Shown here one piece after another: positions 27,131 to 33,304 of a DNA stretch of 33,304 nucleotides. The position numbers and the translations under genes were made by a program. Every line of letters begins with the position of its first letter. Position 1 is the first letter of the stretch. Source of the DNA: an uncultured Flavobacteriaceae bacterium (GTDB lineage: Bacteria > Bacteroidota > Bacteroidia > Flavobacteriales > Flavobacteriaceae); the NCBI GenBank assembly GCA_905181825.1, contig CAJIZJ010000034.1, positions 1 through 33,304 of the forward strand. Reading direction: 5' to 3'. Under the pieces are notes generated by a model. It made no database searches and had not been told where the DNA came from. It saw nothing but the letters and a program-made list of their open reading frames with translations.

Positions 27131-28801
27131 TTAGTTTTTCCTTTTCTTTTTAGATAATGATTTAGAACCTACTCTAGACATCGCACATCTAAACCCAATG
27201 TAGTCAGTTGCCATATCTTGTGGGTAATAACGTCTCTGTGCTGGGTCTAACCAATACTCTCTATCTTTCCATGAACCCCCTTTGTAAACCCTTACTTCGT
27301 CATTAATTAAAGAAGTTCTTTCATCTGACTCATCATATGCTAAATCCCCGTCAACACTGTGATTAGGTGAGTTATACATGTCACGAGTTTCGGAATCATT
27401 AGTAGACTCTTCTTCCTCGAAGTTATCAAAGTTTCTTGAAGAAGCTCTGTCTCCATCTCTATAGTTTATATTATTACTTTCATCAAAATTAGTTCTTAAG
27501 CCAAAGTACATATCTACAGAATCTACAGCAACTTTTTCTAACTGACCTGGAAGCCCTTTGGCAACAATTCTACCAGTAGAGAGCGTATCATACTCTATGT
27601 CATCAACTCCGATTACTTTTAAAGAACCATCTTCTCCAATAGCATTTTTGGTATAAACATTTCCTCTATAATACCCAAAATCACTAAATTCATCATCTAC
27701 AACTGGTCGATACACATCCGCAACCCATTCTGCTACATTTCCAGCCATGTCATACAGTCCAAAATCATTGGATTCGTAAGACATCACTTCATTTGTAATA
27801 TCAGCACCGTCGTCAGACCATCCAGCAATTCCACCATAATCTCCTTTTCCTTGTTTAAAATTAGCGAGTTGATCTCCTCTAAATTTACGTTTTCCAGAAC
27901 GTGAGTATTGACCATCCCAAGGATATTTTTTTCTTCCTTTATATACATTGTAATTTCTAAGCTCTGTAAGACCTAGTGCTGCATACTCCCATTCAGATTC
28001 TGTTGGGAGTCTATATTTTAGCTGTATAGCTCCAGTTTCACGATTGGCATAAACATTTATTTCATTCCCTTCAGCATCAGTTTGTACTTTTCGCTTACCT
28101 CCTTTGGCTATGTCTTCATTTCTACTGCCAAAAGACTGACTTGGAGCGTTTACATATGTATCAATATTAAAGTTCCCATCAGCTGATGTATCTCCTGTTT
28201 CTGTTAAATTTGAGTCTCTTTTCAAATATCCCTCTTTTTGCAAGCCCATTTCAGCGACCCTGTCAGACCTCCAATTAGCATATTCTACTGCTTGTATCCA
28301 ACTAACTCCTACAACTGGATAATTCATAAACGCTGGGTGGCGTAAGTAGTTTTCCACCATCATTTCGCTATAACCTAAACGGTTTCTCCAGACCAATGTA
28401 TCAGGTACGGCACCAGCATATAATTTCTTAAAATTATCATCACTGGGCGGATAAACACGCTTGATCCAATCTAAATACTCTAAATACATCAAGTTTGTAA
28501 CCTCTGTCTCGTCCATGTAAAAGGACTGAACATGTTGTTGGTTGGGGGAATTGTTCCAGTCATGCATTACATCATCCTGAACCTTACCCATTGTGTAAGT
28601 CCCACCTTCAACAAACACCAAGCCTGGAGCTGTTTCTTGATCTTTAAAATTTGTATTGTACTGAAAACCACCTTCTTTGGCATTTATTTGCCAACCTGTA
28701 CCTCTTGAAGAGTTACCTGATTTAGATGACTTCTTACACCCGATTAAAGAGGTGGATAACGCTAGTATTAGTAGCAAACTTACTGTTTTGTTGTTTTTCA
28801 T
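27131..28801 (-). CDS. gldJ: Gliding motility lipoprotein GldJ
   Basis: Outer-membrane lipoprotein of the gliding/T9SS machinery with a formylglycine-generating-enzyme (SUMF1) type fold, thought to be structural rather than catalytic. 556 residues from the ATG at 28801, close to the length of the Flavobacterium johnsoniae protein as I recall it. The lipoprotein signal has Cys22 in STSLIGC, leading into a KKSSKSGNSS linker. SUMF1-like landmarks are FVEGGTYTMGKV, MDETEVTNLMYLEYLDW, RLPTESEWEYAALG, NVAEWVADV and the closing VYKGGSWKDREYW ... GFRCAMSR. The longer frame from 28843 is rejected because its extra 14 residues would precede the lipoprotein signal. The basic tail (SLSKKKRKN) is complete; in the known protein the C terminus matters for gliding more than secretion. 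It is divergent from porU. Confidence 0.95.
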   Translation of the reverse strand: MKNNKTVSLLLILALSTSLIGCKKSSKSGNSSRGTGWQINAKEGGFQYNTNFKDQETAPGLVFVEGGTYTMGKVQDDVMHDWNNSPNQQHVQSFYMDETEVTNLMYLEYLDWIKRVYPPSDDNFKKLYAGAVPDTLVWRNRLGYSEMMVENYLRHPAFMNYPVVGVSWIQAVEYANWRSDRVAEMGLQKEGYLKRDSNLTETGDTSADGNFNIDTYVNAPSQSFGSRNEDIAKGGKRKVQTDAEGNEINVYANRETGAIQLKYRLPTESEWEYAALGLTELRNYNVYKGRKKYPWDGQYSRSGKRKFRGDQLANFKQGKGDYGGIAGWSDDGADITNEVMSYESNDFGLYDMAGNVAEWVADVYRPVVDDEFSDFGYYRGNVYTKNAIGEDGSLKVIGVDDIEYDTLSTGRIVAKGLPGQLEKVAVDSVDMYFGLRTNFDESNNINYRDGDRASSRNFDNFEEEESTNDSETRDMYNSPNHSVDGDLAYDESDERTSLINDEVRVYKGGSWKDREYWLDPAQRRYYPQDMATDYIGFRCAMSRVGSKSLSKKKRKN

Positions 28802-28963
28802 ATTCAACTTAAAAATTGGTAAAACACAATTGAATTTAGTCATGCAATATACTAATTATAGATTATTATGCAATAAAAAAACACGGCGTTTTTAACGTAT
28901 ATTTTTGAATGATTGATTTCGATTACTTTACATAAAAACGATGAAATTCAAGATTTATTATTG

Positions 28964-28971
28964 TAATTTTG
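28964..28971 (+). promoter_or_regulatory. Bacteroidota -7 promoter element for porU
   Basis: TAATTTTG is a full TAnnTTTG match, predicting a start near 28977. It leaves a leader of about 48 bases before the ATG at 29025 and lies inside the longer open frame, arguing against a start at 28941. Confidence 0.5.
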
Positions 28972-29024
28972 AAATTAGCTTTTATTTAAACACACTAATG
29001 CCCTCAAGATTGCGTTTCTTAACT

Positions 29025-32000
29025 ATGAATAGACTGTTATTTTGCATTTCCTTAATTTGTTCTTTTATTGGACATTCTCAAACCCAAACATTTGATATTG
29101 ATTGGAACGGATCAATAATAATGAGCACCTCAAATAAAGCCACAGAAACCCCTTCTTTTAATCAAAAAAACTATAACTTTTCATTTGAAAATGGACTTGT
29201 TTTTTCAGGGCAATGGAGCACTAATGGAAGTATTGATGAAACTTCCGCTGAACTTACATCTATTGAAACCGTTGAAATTTCAATGGCAGACTTAAAGCAG
29301 CTTCCTTTAAAAACGATTCCAAATGGACCCAAGATGAAAGTGGCTAATGCTCGTTCAAGAAATAAAACCAACGGATCTGTTGAAATTTACCCTATTTTTT
29401 ATAGCAATGGGGTTTTAAAAAAAATCATTCGTTTCTCAATTGCCTATCGAATGAAACCACAACTAAGGTCATCATCAAGCAGTAATTTTGTTAGCAGCTC
29501 AGTATTAAAATCAGGAAGCTGGTACCGCTTTGCTGTAGACACTACAGGAGTACACAAGCTCAATAAAAGTTTTTTAAATAGCCTGGGAATAAACACCTCT
29601 TCAATCAATCCCAAAAACATAAAAATATATGGCCATGGAGGTAAATCGCTCCCTTTAATAAACTCCGAAACCCTATCAAACGACCTAATTGAAAACTCCA
29701 TTCAGGTGATTGGCGAGGATGACAGTGTGTTTAATAACGATGATTACATTTTAATGTATGCTATTGGGCCAAAAAAATACAATGCTGAAAACAATTCACA
29801 TATCAACCCTTATAGCGATGATGCTTTTTACTACTTAAATATCAGTTCAGGAAACGGTTCAAGGATGAGCTTAGCGGCCGAACCTAATGAAGCAACAACT
29901 GAGACATTTGATTCTTTTCATGATTATTTGTTTGTGGAGGATGACCAATATAATATTGCAAAGCTAGGAAGACGTTGGTTTGGGCATCGATTTTATGTTG
30001 AAAACGTGAGAGTATTTGACTTCAACTTCCCAAATCTCATCACAACTAGCCCCATAAAAGTAAAGGCATATGTCGCTGCGACTGCAGAATCTAACACTTC
30101 CATGAAGCTAAAGATCAATGGGTCTGAAGTGGACACGTTCACTTTTAGCGCTATGGACAGTCAATTATTAGCTGCCGAAGACTTTTTTAATGGAACATTT
30201 GCCAGCAGTTCAGACGCTATTTCTGTAGAAATGTCCTACAATAATAGTGGCAATCCATCTGCTTCAGCCTATTTAGACTACATTTCTATCGAAGCTGAGC
30301 GCTCTTTGACTAGTTTGGGAACTCAGTTTGAATTTAAACATAATGACACCGCTATACTCTCTGGTATTGGGGCGTTTACAATATCAAACGCAAGTTCAAT
30401 TACTCAAGTTTGGGACATTACGAATCCGTATGAAATTCAGTTTTACACAAATACCGATGCAGAAGCACAGTTTGAGTTCAAAACCAACTTAGGAACCCTG
30501 CGAACCTACCAAGCCGTAGGAACTGACTTTTACCAACCAAGAAAAACCAATAACACTAGTATTGAAAATCAAGACATTAAAGGGACTGTTTTTTTAGATA
30601 ATCAAGGGCAGTTTAAGGATATAGACTACTTAATTATTTCTCCAAGATATTTGATGTCACAAGCAGAACGCTTAGCAGAAATAAATAGAAATCAAAACAA
30701 CTTAAGTGTTAAAGTTTACTCTTTAGAATCAATTTACCAGGAGTTCAGTTCGGGAATGCAGGATATCGCAGGGATTAGAAATTTTGTAAAATACGTGTAT
30801 GACAATGCTAGCGACCCTTCAAAGAAGCTAAAATACCTATGCTTATTGGGAGATGCATCCTTTGATTATAAAAACAGGGTTCCTAACAATACTAACATTA
30901 CCCCATCTTGGTATTCCATTAATAGCATAAGCCTTACAGGCTCGTTTTTATCTGACGATTTTTATGGAATGATGGACTCTGATGAGGGTGCTATGTCAAA
31001 CTCTGATAAACTAGATATTGCAATTGGACGTGTTTTGGCCAACTCCAACCAGCAAGCAAAAGAAATGGTTGACAAGGTAGCTTCTTTTTATGTGGCTGAA
31101 ACCTTTGGAAGTTGGCGAAATAATTTCTTAATGATTTCTGATGATGTAGATGAATTTAGCGACCGTCTTATTCAAGAAACCACCGATATTATTGCAGAAG
31201 ATGTAAAGCAGGAAAAACCGTTTTTAAATGTCTTTAAAATTCATTCTGACTCTTATGTTCAAGAAACCACCTCTGGGGGCGCACGATATACCCAAGTGAA
31301 TAAAGCCATTTTTGACGCACTTGAAGTTGGTGCTATTGTGGTTAATTACTTTGGTCATGGTGGAGAAGATGGATTAGCAGTAGAGCGGATTTTCGACAAA
31401 ATAAATGCGCAAGAACTAAACAATCCTTGCAAACTCAACTGCTTTGTAACCGTTACTTGTGAGTATACAAAGTTTGACAACCCAACTAGGACCTCTGCGG
31501 GTGAATATCTGTTTTGGAATAAAAGAGGAGGTGCTATAAGTCTTATCACCACTACGAGGCAAATTTTTGTTAATGTTGGGATTCAATTCAATAAATCTCT
31601 GAGTCAGTATTTATTTTCTTACGGAAGCAATGAAAACATAAGTGTAGGCGAAGCGTTGCGAAGAACAAAAAATGATCCTATGGTTACCAATATAAGTCAA
31701 CGACGTTTGGTTTTTTATATTGGAGACCCTGCGCTTAAACTTCCAATGGCTAAACCAGACATTAGGGTGACTAAAATTAATGATGAAGACATAAGCACCA
31801 CTGACCAGGTTTTAAAAGCTTTGAGCACTGCTAAAATTACAGGAAACATAACCGATGAATCTGGGGCTATTCAAACAAATTACAACGGCACTTTGACAGC
31901 GACCATATTTGACAAGGACCTACAGCGCACAACCATTGGTAACGATGGAACTACAGATGGCTCTGATTTAATTTTACTTGATTTTGATGCCATGGGAGAA

Positions 32001-32864
32001 GTTATTTTTAGAGGGCAAGCAAGTGTTACGAATGGCCTTTTTGAATTCGAATTCATAGTCCCTAGAGACATTACAGTCGCTGAAGGGAATGGGAAAATAA
32101 GTTTATATTCAAAAACAGAGACCCCTTTATCTGATAACAGAGGGTTTAGTTATGATGTCACAATTGGTGGAGTAAATCTAAACGCTCCAGAAGATAACAT
32201 AGGGCCAACAATTAATTTGTTTATGAATGATGAGATTTTTGTTTCTGGCGGCATTACTAACGAAAACCCAACACTCATAGCTAATTTATACGATGAAAGC
32301 GGCATCAATACGGCTAGTGGAATTGGCCATGATATCGTAGCTACACTAGACGGAGACGAAACAACAGTTTATAAACTTAACGACTACTACACAGCCGCCG
32401 TAGACGATTACAAACGTGGAAGTTTAAGCTATCCTTTTAGAGACTTAAGTCCTGGGCTACACACTTTAAAGCTTAAAGCTTGGGATGTGTACAATAATGC
32501 CTCCACTCAAGAAATTCAATTTATTGTATTTGATGAAGACGACAGCCTTGAGCTTACTAATGTTTTAAATTATCCTAATCCATTTATTAATTACACAGAA
32601 TTTTGGTTCAATCACAATAGTTCGGACGTATTAGACGTTTCTATACAAATATTCACGATTTCCGGTAAATTAATTAAGACCATTTACGGGCAAACAAATG
32701 CCGGCTCAAAAGCCAATAGTTCTACATCTAGGGATTTAACTTGGAATGGAACCGATGATTTTGGAAGTAAAATTGGAAAAGGCGTGTATGTATATAGATT
32801 AAAAGTACGTTCAAAAACAACGGGGATGCAAGCTGAGAAAATTGAAAAACTTGTAAAACTTTAA
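29025..32864 (+). CDS. porU: Type IX secretion system sortase PorU
   Basis: Surface-exposed C25 (gingipain-family) cysteine protease that removes the C-terminal sorting domain of T9SS cargo and attaches the cargo to the cell surface. 1279 residues from the ATG at 29025, which starts a proper signal peptide (MNRLLFCISLICSFIGHSQ). The C25 catalytic pair is H778 in NYFGHGGEDG and C812 in TVTCEYTKFDN, a spacing of 34 residues, as in PorU of Porphyromonas. The C-terminal region ends in a FlgD-like/sorting-type domain (LNYPNPFINYTEFWFNH, then GKGVYVYRLKVRSK). Upstream starts at 28941 and 28998 would add a non-signal stretch. PorV, its usual partner, follows after 40 bases. Confidence 0.96.
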   Translation: MNRLLFCISLICSFIGHSQTQTFDIDWNGSIIMSTSNKATETPSFNQKNYNFSFENGLVFSGQWSTNGSIDETSAELTSIETVEISMADLKQLPLKTIPNGPKMKVANARSRNKTNGSVEIYPIFYSNGVLKKIIRFSIAYRMKPQLRSSSSSNFVSSSVLKSGSWYRFAVDTTGVHKLNKSFLNSLGINTSSINPKNIKIYGHGGKSLPLINSETLSNDLIENSIQVIGEDDSVFNNDDYILMYAIGPKKYNAENNSHINPYSDDAFYYLNISSGNGSRMSLAAEPNEATTETFDSFHDYLFVEDDQYNIAKLGRRWFGHRFYVENVRVFDFNFPNLITTSPIKVKAYVAATAESNTSMKLKINGSEVDTFTFSAMDSQLLAAEDFFNGTFASSSDAISVEMSYNNSGNPSASAYLDYISIEAERSLTSLGTQFEFKHNDTAILSGIGAFTISNASSITQVWDITNPYEIQFYTNTDAEAQFEFKTNLGTLRTYQAVGTDFYQPRKTNNTSIENQDIKGTVFLDNQGQFKDIDYLIISPRYLMSQAERLAEINRNQNNLSVKVYSLESIYQEFSSGMQDIAGIRNFVKYVYDNASDPSKKLKYLCLLGDASFDYKNRVPNNTNITPSWYSINSISLTGSFLSDDFYGMMDSDEGAMSNSDKLDIAIGRVLANSNQQAKEMVDKVASFYVAETFGSWRNNFLMISDDVDEFSDRLIQETTDIIAEDVKQEKPFLNVFKIHSDSYVQETTSGGARYTQVNKAIFDALEVGAIVVNYFGHGGEDGLAVERIFDKINAQELNNPCKLNCFVTVTCEYTKFDNPTRTSAGEYLFWNKRGGAISLITTTRQIFVNVGIQFNKSLSQYLFSYGSNENISVGEALRRTKNDPMVTNISQRRLVFYIGDPALKLPMAKPDIRVTKINDEDISTTDQVLKALSTAKITGNITDESGAIQTNYNGTLTATIFDKDLQRTTIGNDGTTDGSDLILLDFDAMGEVIFRGQASVTNGLFEFEFIVPRDITVAEGNGKISLYSKTETPLSDNRGFSYDVTIGGVNLNAPEDNIGPTINLFMNDEIFVSGGITNENPTLIANLYDESGINTASGIGHDIVATLDGDETTVYKLNDYYTAAVDDYKRGSLSYPFRDLSPGLHTLKLKAWDVYNNASTQEIQFIVFDEDDSLELTNVLNYPNPFINYTEFWFNHNSSDVLDVSIQIFTISGKLIKTIYGQTNAGSKANSSTSRDLTWNGTDDFGSKIGKGVYVYRLKVRSKTTGMQAEKIEKLVKL

Positions 32865-32880
32865 TAATAACTTATATTTG
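32851..32880 (+). promoter_or_regulatory. Bacteroidota promoter for porV
   Basis: TTG (32851-32853) - 19 bases - TATATTTG (32873-32880) fits the consensus very well. The upstream box lies within the last codons of porU. The expected start near 32886 gives a leader of about 20 bases before the porV ATG at 32905, so porV is likely transcribed on its own as well as through porU. Confidence 0.75.
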
Positions 32881-32904
32881 TTAATAAATAACTTCAACAT
32901 AGAA

Positions 32905-33304
32905 ATGATTAAATTAAATAAAACACACCAAAAACTAACCTTAAGTATCTTGTTTTTAGTGGCGTTAATCTCAAATAAATCAGAAGCTCAAACAACTATA
33001 ATTCCAAATCTTGACAGCCGTGTCATCACTACGGGGGTACCCTTTTTATTGATTGCCTCTGACGCACGTGCAGCAGGCATGGGGGACATGGGTGTGGCAA
33101 CCTCTGTAGATACTTATTCGCAGCATTGGAATCCTTCTAAATACGCCTTTTCAGAAGCTAAATCAGGATTTGGAATTAGCTATACGCCTTACCTAAGTAA
33201 GTTAGTGAATGACATATTTTTAGGAAATGTCACCTATTTTAACAGACTTAACGAACGGAGTGCATTTGCAGTAAGTTTTAAATACTTTTCACTAGGAGAA
33301 ATTG
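32905..33304 (+). CDS. porV: Type IX secretion system outer membrane protein PorV (3' end outside window)
   Basis: FadL-like outer-membrane barrel that shuttles T9SS cargo from the SprA translocon to the PorU attachment complex. Only 133 residues are in the window. A signal peptide (cleavage near SEA, Q29) is followed by the family-typical VPFLLIASDARAAGMGDMGVATS (interrupted here only by normal residues) and then HWNPSKYAFSEAKSGFGISYTPYLS. The identification rests on this N-terminal signature and on the position right after porU, as in other flavobacteria. The remainder lies beyond the right edge. Confidence 0.93.
   Translation, partial: MIKLNKTHQKLTLSILFLVALISNKSEAQTTIIPNLDSRVITTGVPFLLIASDARAAGMGDMGVATSVDTYSQHWNPSKYAFSEAKSGFGISYTPYLSKLVNDIFLGNVTYFNRLNERSAFAVSFKYFSLGEI

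Overview
This window looks like a chromosomal segment of a marine-type Flavobacteriaceae (phylum Bacteroidota). Five things point there: the low GC content; repeated promoter motifs of the Bacteroidota form TAnnTTTG just upstream of genes; a fused SecDF; a YwaF/TMEM164-like membrane protein and a DUF6588-like barrel protein; and the cluster murF - gldJ - porU - porV, which is characteristic of gliding or type IX secretion (T9SS) flavobacteria. Genus and species cannot be set from the sequence alone.

Layout. 1-4300 (minus): a very large secreted M43-type metalloprotease with CUB-like, PKD, P-domain and at least five ~95-residue adhesin-like repeats, cut by the left window edge. It is preceded, two bases upstream, by a small unrecognised secreted protein. 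4467-7825 (plus): folE - cysS - yidD - lgt, ending in a bidirectional hairpin terminator. 7894-15006 (minus): gyrB - DUF6588-like barrel - mdh, then secDF with its own promoter. 15168-17743 (minus): asnB with a strong terminator, and queE. 17920-20840 (plus): a tightly packed set of lipoprotein, cupin, alpha/beta-hydrolase, RluF-type pseudouridine synthase and VOC protein. 20841-25579 (minus): folD and ffh, then an SDR overlapping an M28 peptidase, then a TMEM164/YwaF-like membrane protein. 25668-25742 (plus): tRNA-Val(GAC). 25776-28801 (minus): murF, then gldJ with a terminator between them. 28964-33304 (plus): porU and the 5' part of porV.

How the genes work together. Most of the window is housekeeping: folate/one-carbon metabolism (folE, folD), translation (cysS, tRNA-Val, rluF-like, queE), membrane protein and lipoprotein biogenesis (yidD, lgt, secDF, ffh), topology (gyrB), cell wall (murF) and central metabolism (mdh, asnB). 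The distinctive theme is surface and secretion biology. gldJ, porU and porV encode parts of the T9SS and its surface sortase. The large repeat-bearing metalloprotease at the left end has the architecture of a T9SS cargo, although its C-terminal sorting domain lies outside the window. I see no CRISPR array, insertion sequence, prophage or recognisable defence system. No clearly new system is demonstrated; the best candidates for a second look are the protease/small-protein pair with its altered zinc motif and the lipoprotein-cupin-hydrolase operon.

Several starts were moved from the longest open frame: folE (4514), asnB (16933), queE (17743), the hydrolase (18843), gldJ (28801) and porU (29025). 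No gene-free stretch exceeds about 300 bases; the longest is 15007-15265, upstream of gyrB, which holds a terminator and a promoter.
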